64,000 nucleotides of DNA from Palsa-504 sp963744575. GTDB lineage: Bacteria; Actinomycetota; Actinomycetes; Streptosporangiales; Streptosporangiaceae. Shown here one piece after another: positions 35,417 through 44,264 of the stretch; position 1 is the stretch's first letter; each line of letters begins with the position of its first letter. The notes beneath the pieces were generated by a model that worked only from the letters and a program-made list of their open reading frames with translations, searched no databases and had not been told where the DNA came from. The stretch spans positions 124,001 to 188,000 of the forward strand of contig CAVUUF010000008.1 of NCBI GenBank assembly GCA_963744575.1, given 5' to 3'. The position numbers and the translations under genes were made by a program.

Positions 35417-37429
35417 CTAGCACGACGGGTTGGCGTTGTTGGCACCCGATGCCTGATCGAAGTCGCCGTAGCCGTTGAGGACGCCGTTGCCGCCCGACCA
35501 CTGCCACATCAAGTGGCATGCGGCCGGAGCACGGCCGAACCACCAGGCGTCGGCGCCGGAATCTGAGAAGCCCCACGGGAACCTGAGCCAGGCCTGCTCG
35601 TTGTCGAAGGTCCATTCGGCCGTGTGCTGGATCAGCTCGCCGCCGAAGATGCCGCTCCACGAGCCGTACGAGCGTCCGCCCGCGGAATAGACGCCGGCCA
35701 GGTAGGGGGAGTGGGCATCGAGGTAGTTCCTGAAGCCGGTGAAGGTCGCGTAGTCCACATGCGCGTCGATGAACCACGCCTTGATACTGTTACCGCACGG
35801 GCCGTTCCAGACGGTATTCCATCCGTTTCCGTCCGGCGCCACGCCGTTGTTCTCGATGTCCATGAAGATGTAGCGGAAGCCGAAGAAAGAACCACGCAGA
35901 GCGGCGATGACCTGCTTGGCCTGGGCCACGCCCCAGGCCGTCGCCTCCGCCACCGTGCCGTTGTAGTGCGGATCGCGGCCGGGCCCGGCCGCGAACCAGT
36001 ACGCCGCGGCGCCGAGGCCCGCGTGGTACTTGACGAGATTGTCGTTCGCCATGTTGTAGTTCGCCTGAACCCAGTTGAGCCCGCTGGTGGTGCAGCCCTT
36101 CCAGTTCAGGTACGAGCCAAGCTCCCCGATGTACTCCCCGTAGAGGCCGTCGGTGCCGTTGGCGCAGTCACCGGCCGGCTCCCGGTAGGGACCGTTGCCG
36201 CACGCGAACGGGGCGGAGCTATCGGTCCCGTAGTAGAAGCCGGAGGAGCCGCTGTTGGCCGTGAGCCCGAGCAGATCGGCTTTCGCCGCCGGGAGCACAC
36301 GGCGCGCGATCGTCATGGCCGCGCGACCGGGACGACTCGGGAGGTAGGACAGGATGCGCGCCGATCCGCAAAGGCTCACCGGCGCGGTGAGCCGAACGGT
36401 GCGGCCCGCGCCGAGCGCAACCGTGGACGGATAGACGGTCACCGACGTCACCCGGCGGCAGGACCGGGTTCCGTTTCCCGCCGCCAGCACGGCGATGGAC
36501 ACCGACTGTCCCGGCCGCAGGGTCAGCGCGGTCTTCTGGGCCGTGCCGCGCTGATAGGTGGTCAGCAATGCCTTTCCTGCTTCGAGTGCGGTCGTATTGG
36601 CCAGGAGCTTGGCCACCTGGCCGCCGCTGCCGGCCTCACGCACCCGCACCGTCGGCCAGCTTGCCGGGAGTGCGCAGGTGCCGCCGCCGTTGCTGAGCTG
36701 GAGTTCGATGACCGAGCCAGCGCCATCGGATACGGTGCCGGAGACGCCCGCCCGGAGCTGGGCCGTCCCGCACGCGGCAGGCTCGGCGGCGCTGGTCACC
36801 GCGAATGGCGGCGGAGCCGACGAGGCCTTCAGGCCCTTGATCTCACGGGTCAAGGTCTGCATGGCGTAAAACGGGGACAACTGCAACTGTCCGCCCACGC
36901 AGGGCACGTGGGAGCCGGCTGGCTGGGGGACAGTCACCGCATGGCCTGCTCCCGGCAGAGTCAGCCCGAGCGCCCACCTGTCGACGCATCCAGACGGGGT
37001 AGCCGGGGACATCGCCGTTACCACGGCGCTCTGGCCCGGCCGCAGGACGATCCGCGCCTCCGGGACCACCGCCAGATTGCTGAACCTCACGTCGCTGGTC
37101 CCGGTGGCAACCGTTTTGCCGGCCGTCGCCCGGACCACCAGTCGTGGCCATCCGCGCAGCGAGCACGCGGTGCGAGCGCTGTTCAGGAACACCACGTTCC
37201 ATGCCTGCTTGCCCATCCCGTCGGCCGGATCCCCCGGGATGGCGGACGGCACGCTGATACGCAGGTCACCGGCCCGGCACCCGGCCGCATCGGAACGCGG
37301 GGAGGCGGCCGCGCCGGAGGCGGACGGCTGGGCTGATGCCGGGCCGGCCGCAAGCGTGAGCGGCGCGACGGCTACCGCGACCGTGATTGCCCACAGAGCT
37401 GTCCACGGCGGGATCGCCCTTCGAACCAT
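35417..37429 (-). CDS. Secreted protein: two DUF4232-like domains plus DUF1906 glycoside-hydrolase-like domain
   Basis: 670 residues. A signal peptide (MVRRAIPPWTALWAITVAVA, cleavage near ASA-QP) is followed by two Ig-like DUF4232-type segments, each with a Cys pair (CRAGDLRIS to CSLRGWPRLVV; CGTAQLRAGVSG to CALPASWPTVRV). The C-terminal 270 residues form a DUF1906-type TIM-barrel-like region (FYYGTDSSAPFA, YFAAGPGRDP-like YWFAAGPGRDPHYNG, GFRYIFMDIENNGVAPDG, WMWQWSG-like HLMWQWSGGNG). MDIE has the acidic pair typical of GH25-like active sites. GGAGG lies ten bases before the ATG. A wall- or glycan-active exoprotein is likely. Confidence 0.75.
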   Translation of the reverse strand: MVRRAIPPWTALWAITVAVAVAPLTLAAGPASAQPSASGAAASPRSDAAGCRAGDLRISVPSAIPGDPADGMGKQAWNVVFLNSARTACSLRGWPRLVVRATAGKTVATGTSDVRFSNLAVVPEARIVLRPGQSAVVTAMSPATPSGCVDRWALGLTLPGAGHAVTVPQPAGSHVPCVGGQLQLSPFYAMQTLTREIKGLKASSAPPPFAVTSAAEPAACGTAQLRAGVSGTVSDGAGSVIELQLSNGGGTCALPASWPTVRVREAGSGGQVAKLLANTTALEAGKALLTTYQRGTAQKTALTLRPGQSVSIAVLAAGNGTRSCRRVTSVTVYPSTVALGAGRTVRLTAPVSLCGSARILSYLPSRPGRAAMTIARRVLPAAKADLLGLTANSGSSGFYYGTDSSAPFACGNGPYREPAGDCANGTDGLYGEYIGELGSYLNWKGCTTSGLNWVQANYNMANDNLVKYHAGLGAAAYWFAAGPGRDPHYNGTVAEATAWGVAQAKQVIAALRGSFFGFRYIFMDIENNGVAPDGNGWNTVWNGPCGNSIKAWFIDAHVDYATFTGFRNYLDAHSPYLAGVYSAGGRSYGSWSGIFGGELIQHTAEWTFDNEQAWLRFPWGFSDSGADAWWFGRAPAACHLMWQWSGGNGVLNGYGDFDQASGANNANPSC

Positions 37430-38030
37430 GTTCGGAATACCTCCAGCAGACGAGTAAGGCGTGCAAGCCGACAGCGCCGACGGCCCAGTGGTCCGGCAAT
37501 CAGATATTCCGCGGGGTTGGCCGCGTAATTCTCTAACGCCTGGCAATCGCTCCCCGTTTTACCGTGTAGATTCCATCCTGGCCGGACGACACGCCGAGCA
37601 GGCCGATATGAAATCATTAGCTGGACCGTTCATGAGGCCTCACTAGCCGTCCTGATAGCGGCCGGGCCTCAGCGCGGGCTGATAAAGCATTCAGCGAAGC
37701 CGGGGAAACCAGCTACGCCGGCCGGGGCCGGTAGTACACCTCCGGATAGCGGAGCGCAAACTTTAGCCACAGAGCGCTGCCATCCGGGTGCAATCATGTA
37801 AACGTTATCCGATGCAGGTCAAACTGTGACCTTCGGTGGCACCCTTATCGCCGTCACCACGCTGCGACGATGAGCGCCGCGTCCCCGAATGGGCATGAAA
37901 GTATCAGCATGACACCACTCGTCCGGCTTTCGGCGGGAATGTACGTCTGTGACGCCCACGGCGCTGGGTAGGCCGCCGGAGGGTGGCCGGGTTACGCTGT
38001 CCTTTGATCCTCCTGCCGGGAGGTGCCGTG
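37430..38030. other. 600-base intergenic region
   Basis: Between divergent genes. Stop codons occur in all frames. An AT-richer patch around 37,790-37,830 contains GTAAACGTTATCC, which could be promoter sequence. No RNA gene or riboswitch fold was recognised. Confidence 0.4.
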
Positions 38031-38666
38031 ATGACAGGGCCGGGATACGAAAACGCGGCGGCTGCGGGCCGCGGCCACCTGCGCGTGCCGTACGCCGACC
38101 GCGAGCACATGATCGACACGCTCAAGGTCGCGTTCGTACAAGGCCGGCTGACCAAGGACGAGTTCGACGAGCGGATCGGCCAGGCGCTCGGCTCACGCAC
38201 GCACGCGGAGCTGGCTGCGCTGACCGCTGACATCCCGGCCGGACTGGCCCCGGCCCGGCGGCCGCGCAAGCCGGCCCGCGGGCCCGCGAACAACGCGGTC
38301 AGGTGGGGCGCATCCGGGTTCATTACGCCAGCCATTCTGGCCGTCGCTTCCGCGTTGGCCTCCCTGCACGGCGGTGCTGGATATGCGGCTGTCGCCTTCG
38401 TGATCGCATTCGCCTACTTCGTCTCCTGGCTGTCCGTCGGGACCAATATGCTCTGGGAATGGCACTGCATGTCGTTGCCGACGGCACGAATGTGCGTTAG
38501 GTGTGCGCATACCGCCGTATCTCACCACAGGCGAGGATCCTGCACGGTCCGGCTGGATTCGGTGAAAATGTGGCGACGCTGTCCGTGTGCGGGCTATGTC
38601 CCGCCGGGGCGGTCACCGGAGACCGCCGACGATAGCCAGGGTGAATTGCTAAGGATCGGGGTGTGA
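38031..38666 (+). CDS. DUF1707 protein with two membrane helices
   Basis: 211 residues. The N-terminal LRVPYADREHMIDTLKVAFV and GRLTKDEFDERIGQALGSRT form a complete DUF1707 (SHOCT-like) domain. Two helices follow (WGASGFITPAILAVASALAS; VAFVIAFAYFVSWLSVG). The C-terminal 60 residues contain several Cys and His (MCVRCAHTAVSHHRRGSC, WRRCPCAGY), possibly a zinc-binding tail, unusual for the family. GGGAGGTG precedes the ATG. DUF1707 modules occur in many actinobacterial membrane proteins of unknown role. Confidence 0.85.
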   Translation: MTGPGYENAAAAGRGHLRVPYADREHMIDTLKVAFVQGRLTKDEFDERIGQALGSRTHAELAALTADIPAGLAPARRPRKPARGPANNAVRWGASGFITPAILAVASALASLHGGAGYAAVAFVIAFAYFVSWLSVGTNMLWEWHCMSLPTARMCVRCAHTAVSHHRRGSCTVRLDSVKMWRRCPCAGYVPPGRSPETADDSQGELLRIGV

Positions 38667-38728
38667 CGTCGGCTGGCCGCTGAGCTGAGAACCCGGATCT
38701 GGCTACGCTCAGATCTGGAGGCAGGGTA

Positions 38729-39148
38729 ATGGAACTCCTGGTCGAGGACGCCATCTTCGTGACCATGGCAGCAGGCGCCGGGCCTGCCGAGTGCATGCTT
38801 GGCCTCACCGTCGCGGGATCCTCCGATGCACCCGTCATCACCGCCGATCCCCTCATCGGCATCCGCGACGCCATCATGCGCCACACCAGCGACGGCCGCC
38901 TGCTCGGCCCGGCCGAGCGCCTGCCGGCCCGCGACGCGCTCGCCCTGTACACCACCCGCGCCGCCTACGCCTGCTACCGCGAGCGAGAGGTCGGCTCGCT
39001 CGAACCGGGTAAGCTCGCCGACTTCGTCGTCCTGGACAAGAACCCGCTCGAGACAGAACCCGGGCAGATCCCCGGCATCCGGGTTCTGGCCACCGTCCTC
39101 GGCGGAACCCCGGTCCACCAATCCGGAAACCTCTTCCCCGGCCGCTGA
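38729..39148 (+). pseudogene. Amidohydrolase (YtcJ-like) with internal deletion
   Basis: It begins MELLVEDAIFVTM, the usual first strand of an amidohydrolase, but after about 20 residues jumps to the family C-terminus: VAGSSDAPVITADPLIGIRD, YTTRAAYACYREREVG, SLEPGKLADFVVLDKNPLET and the final VLATVLGGTPVH. The HxH metal site and about 350 residues of barrel are missing, yet the frame is kept. It ends 44 bases before the amidase gene. Confidence 0.7.
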
Positions 39149-39192
39149 CCGCGATATCGTGCCCCGCGGCGCGCACACGTAGCGTGGGCGGC

Positions 39193-40617
39193 ATGGCCGA
39201 GACGACATGGCTGGATGCCACCGCACAAGCTGATCTTGTCCGCCGTGGTGAGGTGAGTCCCAAGGAGCTGGCCGAGGCGGCCATCGCCGCGATCGAGGCG
39301 GTCAACCCGCAACTGGATGCCGTGATCCGGACGCGGTTCGATGCGGCACGGGTGGAGGCCGACGGCGACCTGCCCGACGGGCCGTTCCGCGGCGTGCCGA
39401 TCCTGTACAAGGATCTGGGCTGCACGGTCGCGGGTGAGCCCACGGCGTTCGGCCTGGGGCTGCTGCGTGCAGTGGCGTGGCCGGTGACGTCCTACCTGGC
39501 TGAGCAGTTCCGGGCGGCCGGCTTCGTCCCGCTCGGCCGTACCAACGTGCCGGAGCTGGGCACCACGGTCACCACCGAGCCGCGCAGCTTTTCCCCGGCC
39601 CGCAACCCGTGGGATCCCGGTCATTCGACCGGTGGCTCGTCAGGAGGGTCGGCCGCCGCGGTGGCGGCCGGGCTGGTGCCGGTCGCGCACGCCAACGACG
39701 GCGGCGGCTCCATCCGCGTCCCGGCCAGCGAGTGCGGTCTGGTCGGGCTCAAGCCGACCCGCGGGCGGGTGAGCCAGGGCCCGCTTACCGGGGAGGCGTG
39801 GGCCGGCGGGGTAGCCGACGGGGCGGTCACGCGGACCGTGCGGGACGCGGCCGGGGTGCTCGATGTGATCAGCACGCGCATGACGGGCGAGCCGTACTAC
39901 GCGCCGCCGCTGCCGCGTCCGCTGGTGCGGGAGGTTGGCGCCGATCCGGGCCGGCTGCGGATCGGGATGCTCGACCGGCCGGGCGCCGAGGGGTATCTCG
40001 ACGATCCGCAGTGCCGCGCCGCGGTGGCCGGCGCCGCGCGGCTGCTGGAGTCGCTCGGCCACCACGTCGACCAGTCCGCGCCTGCGGCCATGTTCGAGCC
40101 GGGGTTCACCCGGCGCTTCAACACGATCATCGCGGCGGACGCCGAGACGATGTTCCAGGGCTTCGAAGGGCTACTCGGCCGCCCGATCGGCGAGGACGAG
40201 ATCGAACCGCGCAACGCCGCCTACCGGCAGGCCGGCCGGGAACTCAGTGCGGTGGCCTACCTGCAGAGCCGGGTGTGGTTCGGGATGTGGGCGCGCCGCA
40301 TGGCGGACTGGTGGAACGACCACGATCTGCTCGTGACACCCACCCTGGGCGCGCCCCCGCCCGAGCTGGGCTGGTTCACCGCGGCCGGGCCGCAGCAGGA
40401 GGGGAAGCGGATCGTCAGCTTCATCCCCTACACCGCGCAGTTCAACATGACCGGCCAGCCGGCTGTCAGCCTCCCGCTGCACTGGACGCCCGCCGGCCTT
40501 CCGGTCGGCGTGCAACTGGTGGCCGCCTACGGGCGGGAGGACATCCTCATCCGGGTCGCCAGCCAGCTCGAGCAGGCCGCGCCCTGGAGCGAACGACACC
40601 CGCAGGTACACGCGTAA
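39193..40617 (+). CDS. Amidase (amidase signature family)
   Basis: 474 residues. The Ser-cisSer-Lys triad is visible: Lys in GVPILYKDLGC, cis-Ser in HSTGGSSGGSAAAVAAG, and nucleophile Ser in ANDGGGSIRVPASECGLVGLKPTRGRVS (read as separate motifs GGGSIRVP and GLKPTRGR). The C-terminal NMTGQPAVSLPLHW is also typical. ATG at 39,193 is chosen over a GTG at 39,184. Family members hydrolyse diverse amides; the substrate is unclear. Confidence 0.92.
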   Translation: MAETTWLDATAQADLVRRGEVSPKELAEAAIAAIEAVNPQLDAVIRTRFDAARVEADGDLPDGPFRGVPILYKDLGCTVAGEPTAFGLGLLRAVAWPVTSYLAEQFRAAGFVPLGRTNVPELGTTVTTEPRSFSPARNPWDPGHSTGGSSGGSAAAVAAGLVPVAHANDGGGSIRVPASECGLVGLKPTRGRVSQGPLTGEAWAGGVADGAVTRTVRDAAGVLDVISTRMTGEPYYAPPLPRPLVREVGADPGRLRIGMLDRPGAEGYLDDPQCRAAVAGAARLLESLGHHVDQSAPAAMFEPGFTRRFNTIIAADAETMFQGFEGLLGRPIGEDEIEPRNAAYRQAGRELSAVAYLQSRVWFGMWARRMADWWNDHDLLVTPTLGAPPPELGWFTAAGPQQEGKRIVSFIPYTAQFNMTGQPAVSLPLHWTPAGLPVGVQLVAAYGREDILIRVASQLEQAAPWSERHPQVHA

Positions 40618-40676
40618 GCCGCCAGATCAGGGACCCAGGACGCTCGCGGTCAGCGGGCCGACGATTCCGTCAGCGG

Positions 40677-40840
40677 TCAGCGGCAGGGATTTGATACCGC
40701 TCGGACTGGCGTGCCGCGGGTGACCTTGGCGAAGTGCACGCCGCTGTCGGTCGACTCATAGAAGCCGTTGTTCTGCGTGTTGCCCGGCCCGTGCCAGCCG
40801 ATCGCCGCGATGATGTCCTGGCCCGACGGCCCGGGCTCAG
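40677..40840 (-). pseudogene. BNR/sialidase-like repeat fragment
   Basis: The minus strand reads SGQDIIAAIGWHGPGNTQNN followed by GFYESTDSGVHFAKVTRGTP, one blade of a BNR-repeat (S-x-D-x-G-x-x-F) propeller as in exo-sialidases or xyloglucanases. Neither the start nor the rest of the propeller is present. Confidence 0.5.
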
Positions 40841-41019
40841 GTGCCGGGGTCGGGATCTGCGTCCGCGACCTCAAGGTCAGGGTCCACCCCGCCTTCGCGG
40901 TGCTTTTCCGACGCGCGCATCACGGCCCGCATCTTGGCGAACTCGGCGGTGTGCGACATGTCAGGCACGCCGCCATGTTTGTCGTCGGCGTCTCCCGGCG
41001 CCGGTATGCGCTCAGTCAT
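40837..41019 (-). CDS. Small acidic hypothetical protein
   Basis: 60 residues, MTERIPAPGDADDKHGGVPD with MSHTAEFAKMRAVMRASEKH and an acidic tail. The ATG has an excellent GGAGGA site eight bases upstream, which supports translation. Lacks membrane segments. Family not recognised. Confidence 0.6.
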   Translation of the reverse strand: MTERIPAPGDADDKHGGVPDMSHTAEFAKMRAVMRASEKHREGGVDPDLEVADADPDPGT

Positions 41020-41253
41020 GGCCCGATCCTCCTCCGCAAGCCGAATGCGGCCGCCAGCACCCGTCCGGCCTCGGCGACCCGCCCAGTCTAGTAGCGAAAC
41101 GGCGTGCCCAGAGAGGGAAGCGATGCTGGCTAAGGCACCTCTCGGGCCCGGCACCGGCGACGCCCGAGATGTTCACCGGCCTGTTCCGCCTGGCTTACGC
41201 TTCGAACTGGCCATCCCCCCGAGATCGCCACTGTCCTGTGGGCCGAACGGTCC

Positions 41254-42315
41254 TCATTTCCTGGTACGCCGGTGCCGGGACCACCGGGTCGTCGCCAGCA
41301 GGAAGGCAAGCGCCAGGGCGATGAGCCCCAGTACCTGGGCGGTCAGCACCGACGTCCCAGCGGGACTGGCGGAGGCGTCCGCCACCTGGCCGGCCGGGCT
41401 GGCGCTGCGCCCGGCGGCCGGGTGAGTCGTTCCGGGGACGGGGACGGGGACGGGGACGGGGACGGGGGCGGGGCTCGGTGCGGGGGCGGGCACGATGGCC
41501 GGGAAGAGACCCGACGCGTTCCCGGCGCCGATGACCGCGGTGCTGGCGACGTTCAGCTCCGGGATAGATCCGGGCGGGTCGCCCGGGGGAATGGTCGGGA
41601 ACAGGCTCGCCGCGTTCCCGGCACCGATGACCGTGCTGCTGGCGCCGATCAGGTTCGGCGTAGGGCCGAGGGGCGAGGGCGTGGCTGACGGCCTGGGGGA
41701 TGCCGGGCGCGTCCTGCTGGCACTCGCCATGGGAGATACCGAACGGGTTGGGCTCGCGCTGGGCATGGGGGTGTGCGAGCTCGAGCGGGTTGGACTGGCC
41801 GTCGGCTTGGGGCTGGAGCCAGTCGGGCTCGCGCTGGGCGTGGGGGTCGCCGAGGTGGAGCGAGTCGGCGTGGGCGTGGGGGTCGCCGAGGTGGAGCGAG
41901 TCGGCGTGGGCGTGGGGGTCGCCGAGGTGGAGCGAGTCGGCGTGGGCGTGGGGGTCGCCGAGGTGGAGCGAGTCGGAGTGGGCGTGGGGGTCGCCGAGGT
42001 GGAGCGAGTCGGAGTGGGCGTGGGTGTCGGGGTGGCCGATGCGGATGGCGTTGGGCTGGCGCTGGCGCTGGCGGTGGGCGCTGGCGCGGACGTGGATGGT
42101 GAGGTGGAAGGCGATGCGGATGCCGACGGCGACGGGCTTGGCGTGCTGGAGGCGCCGGGGGCCGAACTCGTGCCGACCGCGGTCGCGGAGGGAGAAGGAG
42201 AGGAGGTGACCGCGCTCGCGAACGCGGCATCAGTCGGGTCGGCTGACAATCCCGGGACAAGCAAGGCCCCGGTCACCAGGCCGGCTACCACCGCCCGGCG
42301 ATGCGCCAGAGACAT
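41254..42315 (-). CDS. Secreted Ser/Thr/Pro-repeat surface protein with C-terminal membrane anchor
   Basis: About 353 residues. A signal peptide (HRRAVVAGLVTGALLVPGL) leads to a long Ser/Thr/Pro/Ala stalk. Its core holds five near-perfect 12-residue units of the form TPTPTPTRSTSA. Two later units share VIGAGNA-(A/S)-(S/G)-LFP-x-I. A (PV)n stretch follows (PVPVPVPVPVPG), and a hydrophobic helix (TAQVLGLIALALAFLLATTR) with basic tail RHRRTRK ends it. There is no LPxTG. It is likely a mannosylated wall-spanning stalk. The repeat DNA (about 41,846-42,020) is prone to copy-number change. Confidence 0.75.
   Translation of the reverse strand: MSLAHRRAVVAGLVTGALLVPGLSADPTDAAFASAVTSSPSPSATAVGTSSAPGASSTPSPSPSASASPSTSPSTSAPAPTASASASPTPSASATPTPTPTPTRSTSATPTPTPTRSTSATPTPTPTRSTSATPTPTPTRSTSATPTPTPTRSTSATPTPSASPTGSSPKPTASPTRSSSHTPMPSASPTRSVSPMASASRTRPASPRPSATPSPLGPTPNLIGASSTVIGAGNAASLFPTIPPGDPPGSIPELNVASTAVIGAGNASGLFPAIVPAPAPSPAPVPVPVPVPVPGTTHPAAGRSASPAGQVADASASPAGTSVLTAQVLGLIALALAFLLATTRWSRHRRTRK
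41846..42020. repeat. 36-base tandem repeats inside the surface-protein gene
   Basis: About five tandem 36-base units (core GTCGCCGAGGTGGAGCGAGT) encode the 12-residue repeats of the surface protein. Copies differ by single bases. Copy number could be misassembled from short reads. Confidence 0.85.
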
Positions 42316-42402
42316 GTGAACCGCCCGCGTCTGCTGCTCGAGCTGGTTGGTGCGTAAGGGTGTGACGATTCGGCGCACGGATCGGTTCCCGGGACGCGCC
42401 GG

Positions 42403-42560
42403 CGATGCATAACACCACTCCGCGTGCGACGTAACCGCCGACGCCGAGCCCCTCGACCACCGTGCAGGCACGGGCGCTCATCTGCGCCGTGCGCAGGTAG
42501 GTGGCGAACTTCCTGCGGATACCGTAGATGCCCAGGCCCAGGCCCACGGCGGCAACCGCA
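42403..42560 (-). pseudogene. DUF1206 membrane-protein fragment
   Basis: The minus strand reads AVAAVGLGLGIYGIRRKFAT, YLRTAQMSARACTVVEGLGV and GGYVARGVVLCIAG. The pair of helices with a Y-G-x-R-R-x-F link and the G-Y-x-A-R-G-V motif is the DUF1206 signature. Only this internal piece is present, flanked by unrelated sequence. Confidence 0.6.
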
Positions 42561-42566
42561 TCGCGC

Positions 42567-42681
42567 GTCCGCTGGGCCTGCTGATCCCGGATGGCGACCG
42601 TGCGAGCACGGACACCCGCTGGTACTGCACGGACGTCAAGTCGTGCACGGAACGCTGGACGACAGCCCATCCGAGTTGACC
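42567..42681 (+). pseudogene. Fragment paralogous to the CSLCG zinc-ribbon protein at 56.4 kb
   Basis: The plus strand reads LLIPDGDRASTDTRWYCTDV and KSCTERWTTAHPS before a stop. It aligns with LLVPDGGQACADIRWYCKDA and VSCTDRWTTVRP in the gene at 56,399-56,977. The upstream CxxC half is missing, replaced by the DUF1206 fragment on the other strand. Confidence 0.6.
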
Positions 42682-42695
42682 CGCGTGCTCCCAGC

Positions 42696-43730
42696 TCAGC
42701 TGCTGCGCTGCCGCCCCGGCGAGCCATCCGGCTGCGCGATCTCAGTGAAGTGGTACGCGGCCATGGGCCCCAGCAGCTGAACGTCGATCCGCCCTTCCCA
42801 CCCACCGGCCAGATTCTCGATAACCTGCTCTATGTCGCGTTCCCGGTCGACCGCCGCGAGGAACGCGACATGGACCGCGTCCAGCTCATGGGTTGGTTCT
42901 TGCACCACGCTGGCCAGGCAAAGCTCCTCCATGGCCTGCTTCAGGGCCCCGGTGTCCTGCGCCCGCATGGCCGTGGTGGCCTGGCTGGTGAGCTGGGCTA
43001 GCTCGATCCTGGCGTCCCGGGCAGCGTCAGGGTCACGGCCCTGGATCGTATCCCGCAGCCGCGCTGCCTGCTCGTTCTCCGACACGACCTCACGCAGGAC
43101 CGCGTCCTCGACGTAGCGGCCCTTGACCTGGAATTCTGCGTGGCCCTCAAGCCGATCGAGAGCCGCGGTGAACTCGTCGTGATGGGCCGTGAGCAACTCC
43201 TCGACCACCGCGTCCTCACTGGCCAGGACGGTCCCGAAGCGCAGCGGCAGGACGGGCACTTCGGCGGCGGTAGCGTCCAGGATCTCCCGGTGGGTCCTCA
43301 GATCGCCGGGCGACTCCAGCCTCCCGGGCAAGTCCACTTCGCTGATCAAGGCAGCTAGGCCGTCGAAGTGGACGTCGCGCAGCAGGCCAGGATGATTCCC
43401 GACGCCGGGCATGTCCCCTGCCACCTCGATGTCTGCGGGGAGGATCCCGTAGACATAGATACCTTTCTGCTGCTGTACGGCCCCGTTACCGCTGCCTGCG
43501 GTGGCCGCCTGGGAGCGCGGCTTGCCACGGCGCTGCCGTCGGCTCGGCTTGGCGGTGACCTTCCGGGCCTTCGCGATGTACCTCGCTGCGACCCGGCCCA
43601 GGGAGTTACCGTCCTTCCGGCAGAGGTCAATCTGGTATGCCTTGCCGTCCAGCGCGAACGTCCAGGTCTTGACGTCCTTCGCGTTGCCGCACACATCACA
43701 GGTGAGCGTTACCTGAGTCACAGTCGCCAT
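42696..43730 (-). CDS. GvpL/GvpF gas-vesicle-family protein with Cys-rich N-terminal domain
   Basis: About 344 residues. The N-terminal 60 residues (VTLTCDVCGNAKDVKTWTFA, LDGKAYQIDLCRKDGNSLGR) resemble the zinc/Lsr2-like dimerisation module found with some actinobacterial proteins, with a basic linker (PSRRQRRGKPR) after it. From about residue 90 it is GvpL/GvpF: GIYVYGILPADIEV, LAALISEVDLPG, EVPVLPLRFGTVLASEDAV and KGRYVEDAVLREVV. GvpL/F are minor gas-vesicle shell proteins, yet no gvpA, gvpN or other gvp genes are in the window, so this one is an orphan. Confidence 0.8.
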   Translation of the reverse strand: MATVTQVTLTCDVCGNAKDVKTWTFALDGKAYQIDLCRKDGNSLGRVAARYIAKARKVTAKPSRRQRRGKPRSQAATAGSGNGAVQQQKGIYVYGILPADIEVAGDMPGVGNHPGLLRDVHFDGLAALISEVDLPGRLESPGDLRTHREILDATAAEVPVLPLRFGTVLASEDAVVEELLTAHHDEFTAALDRLEGHAEFQVKGRYVEDAVLREVVSENEQAARLRDTIQGRDPDAARDARIELAQLTSQATTAMRAQDTGALKQAMEELCLASVVQEPTHELDAVHVAFLAAVDRERDIEQVIENLAGGWEGRIDVQLLGPMAAYHFTEIAQPDGSPGRQRSS

Positions 43731-43847
43731 CACCCTGTTCCCAACCGGTCAGTCAGATTTGATTGCAGGCAAATGATCTACCCGCCCCAGCCCCGGACAT
43801 GCATCCCGCCAGCGGTAACGTGGCGTGCATGACCCGCCGGACGGCGG

Positions 43848-44141
43848 TCAATGATTGACCGGGGCCCACGAGGAGCGGCCGAGGATTTCGTTCAGCAACG
43901 ACAGCTTGAGCTGCCCGTGTCCCTCGCCGCCGAGTTCGGGGCCGAGGTGGGTGGCCCACAGCCTGCGCTTGCGGACCTCCTCCTTCAGCGGGTTGATGAC
44001 CCGGCGCAGGCGGTCGTCCGGCGGCGTGAACTGCCTCCCGCGCCACACCAGGTCGAGCGGCTCGACCTCATTCCGCACGAACTCGTCGGCCCAGTCGAGC
44101 TGAGCCTGGTACTCAGGATCGGTCTCGAAGTCCCACGCCAT
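43848..44141 (-). pseudogene. Acyl-CoA dehydrogenase, N-terminal fragment
   Basis: 97 residues: MAWDFETDPEYQAQLDWADE, then FVRNEVEPLDLVW and THLGPELGGEGHGQLKLSLL before stopping at SSWAPVNH. This is the N-terminal helical domain of an acyl-CoA dehydrogenase; FAD- and substrate-binding parts are absent. The start keeps an AAGGAGG ribosome site, so a short peptide may still be made. Confidence 0.75.
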
Positions 44142-44264
44142 CGTGCCTCCTTGCTGGCTGCGGACGCTGATCACGGAATTAACCCGGCCGGCGCCTAACA
44201 CAATTCTGGATCCGGCACCTCCGGGAATCCACACCCGGCGGGGCGCCCTCCCCTGGCCGCCGTG

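Noticed and set aside
35624..37336. 570-codon plus-strand frame
   Set aside because: Shadow of the secreted DUF4232/DUF1906-like protein, which has a signal peptide and ribosome site.
41846..42020. Regular repeats suggesting a CRISPR array
   Set aside because: Units are contiguous without spacers and encode a Thr/Pro repeat in frame.
42696..43730. Complete gas vesicle cluster
   Set aside because: No gvpA, gvpN, gvpJ or gvpK-like frames lie in the neighbourhood.
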